From assembly GCF_030209355.1 (NCBI RefSeq), contig NZ_JARVSF010000023.1, positions 1 through 64,000 of the forward strand: 64,000 nt of DNA, in the 5' to 3' direction. The stretch is from Pseudarthrobacter sp. fls2-241-R2A-127 (GTDB taxonomy: Bacteria; Actinomycetota; Actinomycetes; Actinomycetales; Micrococcaceae). Positions within the stretch are counted from its first letter, which is position 1, and each line of letters opens with the position of its first letter. Below the pieces are notes generated by a model, which saw only the letters and a program-made list of their open reading frames with translations, searched no databases and was not told where the DNA came from. The position numbers and the translations under genes were made by a program. Shown here one piece after another: positions 50,913-59,876 of this stretch.

Positions 50913-50943
50913 CGCCGGTCCATGGCTGCTGCGCTGGTGTCGC

Positions 50944-51246
50944 CTAGGGGTGAACCGGGGTGGCTGCCTGGTCGCCTAGCACGGTGGTCCAGGGGCTGGC
51001 GGTCCAGGCTGTCACCACTCCGTTGAGGACGTAGGGGTCGGCGGCGGCGAAAGCTTCGGCGGCCTCCACCGGGTTCTCGCCGGTGAAAATCAGCAGCCCT
51101 TTGAAGGGGCCGCTGCCAATGGCACCGCCCAGCAGGAGCTCGCCACGTTCCACTGCTTCCCACCCCGCGCGGAGGTGGTCTGCACGGTACTGTTCGCGGG
51201 ATTCAAGGTAGTCGTCCGCGTAGGTGTATTCGAGCACAGCGTGCAC
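50944..51246 (-). CDS. YciI-like protein
   Basis: 100 aa, GTG start. An alpha+beta-barrel YciI fold with the family's EYTYADDYLESREQYRADHL N-terminus, a GELLLGGAIG strand pair and the DPYVLNGVVTAW end. YciI proteins are small dimers with a conserved His-Asp pair (here the RADHL region and ADPYV), sometimes hydrolases or dehalogenases, mostly of unknown role. It stands alone on the minus strand. Confidence 0.82.
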   Translation of the reverse strand: MHAVLEYTYADDYLESREQYRADHLRAGWEAVERGELLLGGAIGSGPFKGLLIFTGENPVEAAEAFAAADPYVLNGVVTAWTASPWTTVLGDQAATPVHP

Positions 51247-51316
51247 GCGTAACCGTCCGTTCCTGGTAGGGATCCGCTGCTTGCAGAAGTAGCGTACCCG
51301 CCGGGGGAGTCGGGGG

Positions 51317-52225
51317 CTAACCCCGGAGCGTCCGGTAGATGCCGGTGTGGTCCAGGCCGCCGTCTCCGGCCGCGATCATCTTCTCAAAGGCACTCCGCAG
51401 ACAGCCCGCCAAAGGAAGCGTCAGGCCGGAATTCCCGGCAGCCTCGGCGATGAAGTTAAGGTCCTTCAGCTGGTTCCTGGCCGAGCCGCCGCCGTCGAAA
51501 TCCTGGTCTATGAAGCGGTGCCCCTTCTGTGCCAGCACCTCCGAGCTGGCCAGGCCGCCGGCAAGGACAGCCTGCACCTCCGCAAGATCCAGGCCGGACG
51601 CCGCAGCCAGGGCCATGGCCTCGGCCAGCGCCGTCACGGTGGCGGCGACCACGATCTGGTTGCAGGCTTTGACGGTTGAACCGGCCCCCGTCTCCCCGAA
51701 CCACGCCACTTTGGCGCCATACAGCCCGAACAGCGGTGCGCAGCGTTCAAACGCGTCCCGCGGACCTCCGGCCATGATGCTGAGCCGGCCCTCTTCGGCG
51801 CCGATGGTTCCGCCGCTCAGCGGCGCGTCAACCACCGTCACCCCCCAGTTCCGCCGGCACTCCTCGCCGAACGCGGCAACGGCCACGGGTGAAACGGTCC
51901 CGTGGACCACGAGGATGGGCTGTTTGGTGCCGGCGCGGTGCCACCCGGCCAGCAGCCCGTCGTCGCCCTCCAGCAGGTCCTTGACCTGCGGCAGGTCCGG
52001 CAGCACCGTCAGGACAATGTCCCGGGCCGCGCCGGCAGGGGAGGCCGCAACACTGCCGTCCGCGATGGCCCGGGCTTTGTCCGGCGTCCGGTTCCACAAG
52101 GCCAGCGGTATGCCGGCGGCCAGGATGTTCCGTGCGATGGGCGCCCCCATCGGTCCGGTACCCAGCAGGGCCACGGACCCGTGGATGGCGGGCTGCTGCT
52201 GATGCTCAAGTGTCAATGTGGTCAT
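51317..52225 (-). CDS. Beta-hydroxyacid dehydrogenase (3-hydroxyisobutyrate dehydrogenase family)
   Basis: 302 aa from the ATG beginning MTTLTLEHQ; the longer frame is not supported. Rossmann motif VALLGTGPMGAPIA, the family DAPLSGGTIGAEEG segment, and the catalytic-lysine helix GAGSTVKACNQIV. It oxidises a beta-hydroxyacid with NAD(P). It begins 5 bp after the TRAP transporter stop and is the last gene of the minus-strand cluster 56659-51317, so the imported organic acid is probably its substrate or becomes it. LtnD-type L-threonate dehydrogenases belong to this family, but no C4-acid kinase is nearby. Confidence 0.87.
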   Translation of the reverse strand: MTTLTLEHQQQPAIHGSVALLGTGPMGAPIARNILAAGIPLALWNRTPDKARAIADGSVAASPAGAARDIVLTVLPDLPQVKDLLEGDDGLLAGWHRAGTKQPILVVHGTVSPVAVAAFGEECRRNWGVTVVDAPLSGGTIGAEEGRLSIMAGGPRDAFERCAPLFGLYGAKVAWFGETGAGSTVKACNQIVVAATVTALAEAMALAAASGLDLAEVQAVLAGGLASSEVLAQKGHRFIDQDFDGGGSARNQLKDLNFIAEAAGNSGLTLPLAGCLRSAFEKMIAAGDGGLDHTGIYRTLRG

Positions 52226-52230
52226 GTTCT

Positions 52231-54171
52231 CTAGAAGGGGATAAGGCCGGCGAGGGCGGGGAGGAATGTGCTGAACCAGGGCACGGCGGCGAGGACGAGC
52301 AGTCCGATGAACACGGCGATGAGGTAGGGCCAGAAGTGCTTGAGGCTCTTCTCGACGGTTTCGTGTCCGGTTGCGCATGCCACGTAGAAGCCGACGCCGG
52401 CTGGTGGGGCGAAGGAACCGATGCCCATCGAGATGATCAGCACCATGGCGTACTGCACCGGGTTGACGCCGAAGCTGGTGGCGATCGGGAGCAGCAGGGG
52501 CGCGAAGATCAGGACTGCAGGGAGGCCCTCGAGCAGCTGGCCCATGATAATCAGCAGCACAACGGTGAAGAGCATGAACAGGACCGGTGAATCGCCCAGG
52601 CTGGACATCAGGTCGTGGATCTGCTGGGAGACGCCGGCCAGGGCGAGGGTCTGCGCCAGGGGCGAGGCGGCGGCGATGATGAACAGCACCATGCCCGCCG
52701 TGGTGGTGGTTTCCCGCAGCGTGTCACCCAGCAGCCGCTTGCTGCCGCGGCGGTAGGCGGCGGCCAGGATGAAGGCATACGCGACGGCGACGGAGGACAC
52801 CTCGGTGGGGGTCGCGAAGCCGCTGAGGATCCCGGCCACCATGCCCACAGGAAGCAGCAGCGTGGGAATCGCGAAGAAGGTGGCTGAACCGCGGGTCCGC
52901 CACGTTACCTTGGTGCTCGCCACGCCGCCCTGCTTGCGGGCCCGGACAAACACGAGCGCCATCACCACCAGGGCCAGGAAGGCCGCCGGCAAGAACCCCG
53001 CCAGGAACAGGGTGGTGGTGGAAATGGTGGTGATGGACCCGAGGACCAGCAGGACGATGCTCGGCGGGATGGTCTCGCCCATGATGGCTGACGCCGACAG
53101 GACCGCAACCACCTCGCCGCGCGGGTACTTTCGTTCTTCGAGCATGTTCCGCATGGTGGTTCCTACCGCGGCAACATCTGCCACCTTGGAGCCGGAGATG
53201 CCGGAGAAGATGTACATCGTGACCACCACCACCTGAAGCAGGCCACCGCGCAGGTGCCCGATGAGTGCGTCAACGAGCTTGGCCAGGGGGAGCGTGAGCC
53301 CTGCGGAGTTCATGACCGTCCCGGCGAGGATGAAGAACGGGATGGCGAGGAGGACGAAGCCTTTGGCACCGGAGGCCATGCCGATGGGGATGGCACTGAC
53401 GTCAGAGATGCCGCCGAGGTAGAGGTAGATCACGGACGCCAGGGCCAGCACGAAGGCGATGGGAAGGCCCAGGAACAGCAGGATGAACAGCACCGCCAGG
53501 ACGACGCCGAGGAGGAGGTTTGGCGATGCGTAGTAGAACAGCGGCGGGCTGAGGACCACCAGGGCAATGAGTGCCGCAGTGATGCCGGCCGCGACGAACA
53601 CGGGGCGCCGCTCTTGCCGCTTCAGCTTGACCAGCGCGAACCATGCGATCAGGAGCATCCCGGCCGAGAAGGGAAGGGACACCCAGAAAACCGGCAACTG
53701 GAGGATGGGGGTCTTCTCCTCGATCTGCTGCACCAGGGTGGGGACATAGAGGGCAAACGATCCTGCGCTCATGACGAAGACCAGGCAGTCGACAAGCGCC
53801 GCAAGGTAGGGCTTCCAGGTGGCCGGCAGCCGCATGATGAGGGCCTGGACGGACATGTGCGCACCCTTGGGGTAGGCGATCGCCCCGCCGATGAAGGCGA
53901 TGGTCAAGAGCGCGATCTCCGACACCTCCTGCGTCCACAGCACGGAATCGCCGGTGAACAGCCGGACCATGATGTTCAACAGGATGACCAGGAGCTCGGC
54001 AATGATCGCCGCCCCAACAGTGCCTTCGAGGACCTTGTCGAACCATATGGCACCGCTCCAGCGAGGCGGGACGTGACCGTGGTGCAGGATCTCTTCCGCG
54101 TCAGAGGGGAGGACCTCTTCAAGTTCCTCGGGAGGGAGGGTGCGTTTCATGTTCTTCCAGACTGTCGACAT
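52231..54171 (-). CDS. TRAP transporter, fused small and large membrane subunits (DctQM)
   Basis: 646 aa. After a ~40-residue cytoplasmic start, residues ~40-190 are the four-helix DctQ subunit (VLWTQEVSEIALLTIAFIGGA...YPKGAHMSVQ) and ~205-645 the DctM subunit (AIPFFILAGTVMN, SGISGSKVADVAAVG, IMGETIPPSI, GFATPTEVSSVAV). TRAP systems import carboxylates with a Na+ or H+ gradient and need the DctP-type binding protein, encoded just upstream. Fused QM forms are known. The 55-bp gap before it contains a strong hairpin. Confidence 0.93.
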   Translation of the reverse strand: MSTVWKNMKRTLPPEELEEVLPSDAEEILHHGHVPPRWSGAIWFDKVLEGTVGAAIIAELLVILLNIMVRLFTGDSVLWTQEVSEIALLTIAFIGGAIAYPKGAHMSVQALIMRLPATWKPYLAALVDCLVFVMSAGSFALYVPTLVQQIEEKTPILQLPVFWVSLPFSAGMLLIAWFALVKLKRQERRPVFVAAGITAALIALVVLSPPLFYYASPNLLLGVVLAVLFILLFLGLPIAFVLALASVIYLYLGGISDVSAIPIGMASGAKGFVLLAIPFFILAGTVMNSAGLTLPLAKLVDALIGHLRGGLLQVVVVTMYIFSGISGSKVADVAAVGTTMRNMLEERKYPRGEVVAVLSASAIMGETIPPSIVLLVLGSITTISTTTLFLAGFLPAAFLALVVMALVFVRARKQGGVASTKVTWRTRGSATFFAIPTLLLPVGMVAGILSGFATPTEVSSVAVAYAFILAAAYRRGSKRLLGDTLRETTTTAGMVLFIIAAASPLAQTLALAGVSQQIHDLMSSLGDSPVLFMLFTVVLLIIMGQLLEGLPAVLIFAPLLLPIATSFGVNPVQYAMVLIISMGIGSFAPPAGVGFYVACATGHETVEKSLKHFWPYLIAVFIGLLVLAAVPWFSTFLPALAGLIPF

Positions 54172-54191
54172 TGAGAGCGGATGTGGTGCGC

Positions 54192-54220
54192 GGGCGCCGG
54201 GGCTGTACGCCCCGGCACCC
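54192..54220 (-). other. Strong intercistronic hairpin between the TRAP binding protein and membrane subunit genes
   Basis: A 12-bp stem with one mismatch (GGGCGCCGGGGC / GCCCCGGCACCC, loop TGTAC) lies in the 55-bp gap. Like the hairpin at 42133, it follows a substrate-binding-protein gene and precedes its membrane partner. Confidence 0.75.
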
Positions 54221-54226
54221 TTGCGG

Positions 54227-55261
54227 TTAGTTGGAGGCAGTGAAGGCGATCGCCTGGTCGAAGAAGTCCTTGCCGATCAGGTCGGAGAACTTGGGGTACA
54301 GGGACTTCGAGGCGGTCTTGAATTCCTCGATGGCGGAGGCGCTGAGCTCGTTGGCCTGCATTCCCTTGGCCTTCAGGTCATCCAGCTGCTTCTTGGACTG
54401 CTCCTCGTCGTAGCCGGTCTTGAACGTGGCCGTCTCGGCCGAGGCATCGGTGAGGGCCTTCTTCTGGTCGTCCGAGAGCGTGCCCCACTTCTTCGATGAC
54501 AGCGCCAGGACCCACGCATCATTGATGTGGTTGGTCAGGGACACGTACTTCTGCACCTCGGAGAACTTGTTGGTCCAGGGCACCTCGATCGGGTTTTCCT
54601 GCCCGTTGATGGTCCCGGTCTGCAGTCCGGTGAAGACCTCGGAGAACGCCATGGTGGTGGGGCTCGCCCCGAGCGATCCGAAGTAGTCCGTCCACAGTGG
54701 GTTGCCCGGAACGCGGATCTTCATGCCCTTCAGGTCCGACGGCTGCTGGATGGGGCGCACCGAGTTGGTGATCACCCGGCCCGTCCTGGTCATGAAGTTT
54801 AGCGCCACGGTGTCCTTCTGGGCCAGCTTGTCCTTCAGGACCTGGCCCGGCTTGCCGTTGAGGAAAGCCGCCTCCTGAGTGGTGTCCTTGAACAGGTACG
54901 GGATGCTGATGCCGTTCATCTCCGGCACCACGGAGGCGTACACGGACGTTGACAGGATCAGTGCGTCCAGGGATCCTCCCTGGAGGCGGGTCACGGCCGC
55001 GTTCTGGTCGCCGCTGAAGCTTGTCCCGTTGGGAACAACTGTGACTTGGACGGACCCATTGGAGGTCTTCTTGACCTGGTCGGCAAAGTGCTGGGCCGAA
55101 ACGCCGACAGACGAGTCGATCGGGTCCGGGATGGACAGCTGGATCTTCGCCGGGGCTGCGCCGCCGGTCCCGCCGGCCGCCCCGGAGGCGCAACCGGCCA
55201 GGAGCGAGGCGGCGAGAGTGCAGGCCAGCGCTCCGGTGAGGGCACGGAGTTTCGATTTCAT
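54227..55261 (-). CDS. TRAP transporter substrate-binding lipoprotein (DctP family)
   Basis: 344 aa. Signal peptide with lipobox LLAGC at about residue 24. DctP features: FADQVKKTSNGSVQVTVVPNG, DLKGMKIRVPGNPLWTDYFGSLGASPTTMAFSEVFTGLQTGTINGQENP, where the Arg of IRVPGN normally binds the substrate carboxylate. It captures an organic acid outside the cell for the fused TRAP permease. Good AAGGAAG-type site before the ATG. Confidence 0.92.
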   Translation of the reverse strand: MKSKLRALTGALACTLAASLLAGCASGAAGGTGGAAPAKIQLSIPDPIDSSVGVSAQHFADQVKKTSNGSVQVTVVPNGTSFSGDQNAAVTRLQGGSLDALILSTSVYASVVPEMNGISIPYLFKDTTQEAAFLNGKPGQVLKDKLAQKDTVALNFMTRTGRVITNSVRPIQQPSDLKGMKIRVPGNPLWTDYFGSLGASPTTMAFSEVFTGLQTGTINGQENPIEVPWTNKFSEVQKYVSLTNHINDAWVLALSSKKWGTLSDDQKKALTDASAETATFKTGYDEEQSKKQLDDLKAKGMQANELSASAIEEFKTASKSLYPKFSDLIGKDFFDQAIAFTASN

Positions 55262-55306
55262 GTGAAGCCTTTCTTCGTTGGAAGGAGTCAGTTCAAGGGG
55301 TGCCGG

Positions 55307-56659
55307 TCAGGCGGTGAGGGCGGATTCCGTGACGAGCGCTTCGGTTTCCCGGCGCAGTTCCAGGGCCTGGGCCAGGGATTCGTCCATGATGACGTCGTCC
55401 CAGCCCACGGTTGCACCCTTGGCGATGTCGTTGCGCAGTTCCACGTGGTGGGCCAGTGCCACGGGCAGCGCCCCGGTTTCCACCGAGTGCCGGGCGGAAA
55501 CGAGCTTGCCCCAGACGGTGTAGCCGCCTTCGCCGTCGAGGAATTCGCCGGCCTTGAGGTCCTTCTTGGCCGTGGCCACCACGTCGCCGAAGAACCCCAC
55601 GGGAGAGCCGGTGGCAATACCGCGGAGGGCGGCGTTGGCGATGGAGACGTTAAGTTCCAGGCCGACGTAGTGGTAAGGGCGGTACAGTGCCGCGTACTGG
55701 CCGGTGGGGTCCGGGTGCCACGGGTACTCGGTGAAGCAGCCGGATACATAGCCGTTCGTCGCCTTGACCACCACGAAGACGCCTTCCTGGGTGTTGTGGC
55801 CGATCCAGCTGCCGTCGCGGTTGACGCTGGACATCACGTCGACGCTGCCCTCGTGGGCGAGGGCGCCGCCCACATCGCTTGGCCGGCAGACCGTGGCGAT
55901 CTGCTCGACGTCGCCCGGCGTGAAGCTCAGCCCGTTGTCTGAGGGGACCAGTCCGGCACCGTTGGCGACGGCCGCCATCTCAATGGACGCCTTGGTGCCG
56001 TCCCGGAACGAGGTGTGCATGTACGGGTTCAGCTGGCCGGAATCGGTGAGTTCCTTCGAGAATTCCCAGTTTTCCCAGACGTTGTCCGGGTTCATCTCGT
56101 GGTAATGCTCAAGGTACTTGGCACCCTTGCCGGCACAGACGACGTCGAAACCGCTGGTCCGTGCCCAGTCCACGAGTTCCATGATCAGGGCCGGCTGGTC
56201 GCCGTAGGCCATGGAGTAGACCACGCCGGCGGCCTCCGCGCGGCGGGCCAGCGCCGGCCCCGCCAAGGCGTCGGCTTCAACGGTCACCATGATGATGTGC
56301 TTCTTGGTGTCGATGGCCCGCAAAGCGTGCTTCACGCCCACGATGGGGTTGCCGGTTGCTTCAACGATGACGTCGATGTCGACGTCGAAAAGCTCGTCCG
56401 CGTTCGCAATGATCGCTGTGCTGCGGTCCCGGAGGGCGGTGGCGATGTCCGGCGCGATCTGGTTCTTGGGCCAGCCGACAAGGTCGAAGGCTCCTTCGGC
56501 GCGCTTGACGTTGATGTCGGCGATGGCCACCACATGGATCCCGGGGATGTTGTTGGCCTGGGCGAGGTACATGGTGCCGTACCTGCCGGCTCCGATGAGT
56601 CCCACTCGGATGGGACGTCCCTGCTGCTCGCGGTCGCTGAGGAGCTTGTGAAGGTTCAT
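55307..56659 (-). CDS. NAD(P)-dependent oxidoreductase with C-terminal SAF domain
   Basis: 450 aa from the ATG beginning MNLHKLLSD. N-terminal Rossmann fold of homoserine-dehydrogenase/DapB style (VGLIGAGRYGTMYLAQ, then VIVEATGNP, then HIIMVTVEADALAGPAL), with a C-terminal SAF domain (about 350-435, DVVATAKKDLKAGEFLDGEGGYTVWGKL). Such proteins are often mislabelled as FlgA-like. They accompany sugar-acid catabolic clusters, but I do not know a proven reaction. First gene of the minus-strand TRAP cluster and divergent from a lacI-type gene. Confidence 0.82.
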   Translation of the reverse strand: MNLHKLLSDREQQGRPIRVGLIGAGRYGTMYLAQANNIPGIHVVAIADINVKRAEGAFDLVGWPKNQIAPDIATALRDRSTAIIANADELFDVDIDVIVEATGNPIVGVKHALRAIDTKKHIIMVTVEADALAGPALARRAEAAGVVYSMAYGDQPALIMELVDWARTSGFDVVCAGKGAKYLEHYHEMNPDNVWENWEFSKELTDSGQLNPYMHTSFRDGTKASIEMAAVANGAGLVPSDNGLSFTPGDVEQIATVCRPSDVGGALAHEGSVDVMSSVNRDGSWIGHNTQEGVFVVVKATNGYVSGCFTEYPWHPDPTGQYAALYRPYHYVGLELNVSIANAALRGIATGSPVGFFGDVVATAKKDLKAGEFLDGEGGYTVWGKLVSARHSVETGALPVALAHHVELRNDIAKGATVGWDDVIMDESLAQALELRRETEALVTESALTA

Positions 56660-56814
56660 GGGGGATCTCTCTGATTGGCGTTTCCGCGTCCGGGAAGCAC
56701 CCCCACCGCACGGGTGGAGCAACTTCTTTGTCGCGGGATATGAATTCGAGGACCGGAGTGGAACCGGTACCACTTTTGTACCAGCGGGTGTTAGGCTGTG
56801 TCAACGGTCACAAC

Positions 56815-56828
56815 GGAAACGCGTTTTC
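56815..56828. promoter_or_regulatory. LacI-type operator between the TRAP cluster and its regulator
   Basis: GGAAACGCGTTTTC is a near-perfect palindrome (6 of 7 positions each side) with the central CG step of LacI-family sites. It lies in the divergent intergenic region, about 70 bp before the regulator start. A second dyad, GGTAC...GTACC, is at 56765-56781. Confidence 0.5.
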
Positions 56829-56896
56829 TGACGCCTCCCATGACGCCAAAGCTATTGGCGCCGGCGATCGGGTAGAACCTTCAATGAGGAGGAGAA

Positions 56897-57931
56897 GTGA
56901 AGAAGGCTCCAACAATCCGCGATGTCGCGTCAGCGGCAGGCGTATCGGTTTCCGTGGTATCCCGGGTCCTCAACCCGGAATCGGGACCCGTTGCGCCCGC
57001 CAAGCGGGACATGGTGCTCCGGGTCATTGAGGACCTCGGTTACCGCCCGCGCGCTGCCGCCCGGGAGCTGAGCGTGGGCCATGCCCCCACCGTCGGGCTG
57101 GTGGTTGCCGACCTGGCCAACCCCTTCTTCGCCCAGTTGGCAGACCGGATTGTCTGGGAAGCGCGCAGCCACGGAGTGCAGGTGGTGGTCATGACCACGC
57201 AGGAAGACCCCCACCTTGAAGCAGACTCCCTGGACACGCTCCTTGACCGGTCCGTCGGCGGCGTGATCGCCACGCCTACCGGCGCTAACGTTGAAAAATG
57301 GGCACGCCTGCAGTCCCTGGGCGTCAATGTTGTCTTCGTGGACCGCACCATCCCGGAGCTGGCTGACGTTGATGTTGTGAGCATCGAAAACGTGGACTCT
57401 GCCCGCCGCGCCACCGAATACATGCTCGGCCTCGGGCACACCCGGATCGGCTTGATCACCGGGCCCATCAGCACTTCCACGGGTAGATCCAGGATCCAGG
57501 GCTACCAGGCCGCCCACGACAGCCGCTCGGTGCCGGTGGACCCGCAGCTGATCCGGGATGTGCCCTTCCGTGGTGACGGAGGGGGTGACGCCGTGGGGTC
57601 CCTGCTGGCGCTGCCGGACCGTCCCACGGGAATCATCGTGGCCAATACTGCCCAGGTCCAGAGCGCTGTCCGGCGCCTGGTCCAGACGGGCACCCGCATT
57701 CCCAACGATCTTTCGGTCATCGTCTTTGACGACAGTCCCTGGACCGAACTGACAAGCCCGCCGCTCAGCATCATCCGCCAGCCCATCGGCATGCTCGCAC
57801 TTCACTCCCTGGAGTTGGTGCTGGGGCGGATGCAGGGCAAGTTGCCTGACGGCCAGCGCACCATCGAAGTCAATGCCGACTTCGTGCCGCGCAACAGCTG
57901 CTCACCACTCGTACTCACGCCAACCAGATAA
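56897..57931 (+). CDS. LacI-family regulator of the TRAP/organic-acid cluster
   Basis: 344 aa, GTG start after GGAGGAGAA. HTH PTIRDVASAAGVSVSVVSRVLN, hinge-helix region PRAAARELSVGHAPTVGLVV, and a sugar-binding-like domain (LGHTRIGLITGP, LSVIVFDDSPWTELTSPPLS). Divergent from the SAF oxidoreductase gene with a LacI-type palindrome between. Followed 11 bp later by an ABM protein gene, which it probably shares a transcript with. Confidence 0.9.
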   Translation: MKKAPTIRDVASAAGVSVSVVSRVLNPESGPVAPAKRDMVLRVIEDLGYRPRAAARELSVGHAPTVGLVVADLANPFFAQLADRIVWEARSHGVQVVVMTTQEDPHLEADSLDTLLDRSVGGVIATPTGANVEKWARLQSLGVNVVFVDRTIPELADVDVVSIENVDSARRATEYMLGLGHTRIGLITGPISTSTGRSRIQGYQAAHDSRSVPVDPQLIRDVPFRGDGGGDAVGSLLALPDRPTGIIVANTAQVQSAVRRLVQTGTRIPNDLSVIVFDDSPWTELTSPPLSIIRQPIGMLALHSLELVLGRMQGKLPDGQRTIEVNADFVPRNSCSPLVLTPTR

Positions 57932-57942
57932 GGAACACCACC

Positions 57943-58254
57943 ATGACTGTCATCGTTACCGCCGTCTTCACGCCCCAGGAAGGGGCCTTCGACGCTGTTG
58001 CCGCGGCCCTTTCCCCCGCCATCGCCGAAGTGCACAAGGAGCCGGGCTGCCAGCTCTACGCCATCCACGAGGCCCCGAACGGCCAGATCGTCATGATCGA
58101 AAAATGGGACTCGGCTGAACTGCTCGACGCCCACGGCGCGGGAGACGCCGTCGCGCGGCTGAACGCCTCACTTGAGGGCCTCTTGCAGGAGCCGGTGGCC
58201 GTCACCAGGCTGACCCCGATGCCCGCCGGAACCCCGCACCAAGGAGAGCTCTGA
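57943..58254 (+). CDS. Antibiotic-biosynthesis-monooxygenase (ABM) domain protein
   Basis: 103 aa; fold segments VIVTAVFTPQEGAF, HKEPGCQLYAIHEAPNGQIVMIEKW and LDAHGAGDAVARLN. Immediately downstream of the LacI-type gene. A paralogue of similar length ends the first sugar operon (47955). Possible roles are cofactor-free oxygenase or detoxifier of a reactive intermediate; unknown. Confidence 0.82.
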   Translation: MTVIVTAVFTPQEGAFDAVAAALSPAIAEVHKEPGCQLYAIHEAPNGQIVMIEKWDSAELLDAHGAGDAVARLNASLEGLLQEPVAVTRLTPMPAGTPHQGEL

Positions 58255-58359
58255 CAATCAAACTCCCGTCCTGAACGTTTACTTCGACCGCCGCCATCCC
58301 GCCATGGACTGCTCCGTTGGGGACGCCTAACCTCAGGTAAAGCGGGCAAAGGAGTCGTC

Positions 58360-59577
58360 ATGAAACGCAGGCCCATCGGTCCGGCCACCGTGGCTTCCGG
58401 TGACCGGACCGGAACGGCTTCCCGGTCTCCCAGGCGCGTGCACTGGATGGAACTGTTTTTCGATCTGGTGTTCGTCGCGTTTGTGCAGCAGCTTGCCCAC
58501 GGGATCCACGGGAACCCGGGGTGGGCCGAGTTCGGTACCTTCGTGCTGCTGTTCTTTCCGGCCTGGTGGGCGTGGGTAAACATAGTTTCCGTGATCAACC
58601 TGCTGCCCCGGTTGTCGCCGCGAGCCTTGGGCGTGGCAATGCTCGCGGCCATGGCCGCCGCGGGCCTAATGGCCATTGCGGCACCCGGCGCCTTCGGAGA
58701 ACGGGCCTGGGCTTTTTCCCTGTCCAACGGCGCAATGCGCGTAGTCCTTCTGGTGCTGTGGCTCTACCACCACTACCACGGGAGGTCGGATGAATCGCCG
58801 TGGCGGATCTGGATCTACAACGGCGGCACGGCTGTCCTCTGGTTCGTCGCCGCGTTCCTGCCCCTCCACCTCGCTGTGGTTCTGTGGGCAACATCGATCG
58901 TCGTCGAGATTGGCATGGTGGCACTGAGCGGGCGGCTGTGGGCCGACCGCGGCGTGGGCGGCATCGACATTGAGCATGCCTCCGAGCGCCTCGGACTTTT
59001 CGTCGTCATTGTCCTGGGGGAGTCCGTGTCCGCGATCGTCACTGAAGTGTCCGGCGAATGGAGCCCGGAAGCGGGTATGGCCGGCGTGTTGGGCTTCCTC
59101 GTGGTCGCTTTCCTGGGGTGGGCCTTCTTCCAGTACGGCACCGGCGCCATCAACGAAGGCCTGGAGTGGCTGCAGGGCAGGTCCGATTTCACCGGAATCC
59201 TGCTGACCACCCTGTTCTATCCGTTCCTTTTGGTGGCGGGCATGACGGCGATCGCTGCAGGGATCGCCACCGCCATTCCTGCGGCGTTCGAACCGTTGCC
59301 GCCAGGCGCAGCAATTTCACTCGGCGCCGGTCTTGCCCTCTTTTATGGCTGCAACGCCATCGTTTCGCTCCGTTATGGCCGGCGTCCTGGCACCGTCCTT
59401 CCCTGGGCTGGGCCCGCCGTGGTGGCCGCACTGGGGCTGATACTGCTGAGCGCCCTGGTCCCCGCCGCGGTCAGCCTGCTCCTCGCCGTCGTTCTCCTGT
59501 TCTTGGTTACCGCGTACAGCGAGATCCAGCGGCGGATCCGCCTGGCCGATGCTTCCGCGGACCCATCCTCACCGTGA
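58360..59577 (+). CDS. Low-temperature-requirement A (LtrA) family membrane protein
   Basis: 405 aa with about ten to twelve membrane helices. LtrA hallmark WMELFFDLVFVAFVQQLAH near residue 30, followed by WWAWVN, the IDIEHASERLGLFVVIVLGES segment and a conserved GTGAINE. AAAGGAG lies shortly before the ATG. Function is unsettled; named from a Listeria cold-growth mutant. Stands alone. Confidence 0.88.
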   Translation: MKRRPIGPATVASGDRTGTASRSPRRVHWMELFFDLVFVAFVQQLAHGIHGNPGWAEFGTFVLLFFPAWWAWVNIVSVINLLPRLSPRALGVAMLAAMAAAGLMAIAAPGAFGERAWAFSLSNGAMRVVLLVLWLYHHYHGRSDESPWRIWIYNGGTAVLWFVAAFLPLHLAVVLWATSIVVEIGMVALSGRLWADRGVGGIDIEHASERLGLFVVIVLGESVSAIVTEVSGEWSPEAGMAGVLGFLVVAFLGWAFFQYGTGAINEGLEWLQGRSDFTGILLTTLFYPFLLVAGMTAIAAGIATAIPAAFEPLPPGAAISLGAGLALFYGCNAIVSLRYGRRPGTVLPWAGPAVVAALGLILLSALVPAAVSLLLAVVLLFLVTAYSEIQRRIRLADASADPSSP

Positions 59578-59876
59578 TGGCCGAGGGTGTTCGAACCCGG
59601 CCCCCCGGAAAATGCACGTTTGTGCAAGCGGTGTTGGGTGGCTTCCCACGGCTTCACCGGCCCAAAATTGCTACTCACCAGTAACAATGAGTGTGATCCC
59701 CACCACAGCTGCCGGCGGGAGGGGTGCTGCAAGAACGGAATTCCGGCCGCACATCCGTGCAGTTCCGGTGCGGAGGACCGGCTCCGCTGCCAGCATGGAA
59801 ACCTCGGTCCGGCGCCTGATGGCCCCCAACACCAGTCGCCGGGCTTCCCCGCAGACAGACGAACAAAGAGGTTTCC
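59578..59876. promoter_or_regulatory. Upstream region of the lipase gene
   Basis: About 300 bp without a gene. ACTCA (59673-59677) and TGAGT (59688-59692) form an inverted repeat with a 10-bp spacer that could be a regulator site. Otherwise nothing recognised. Confidence 0.35.
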
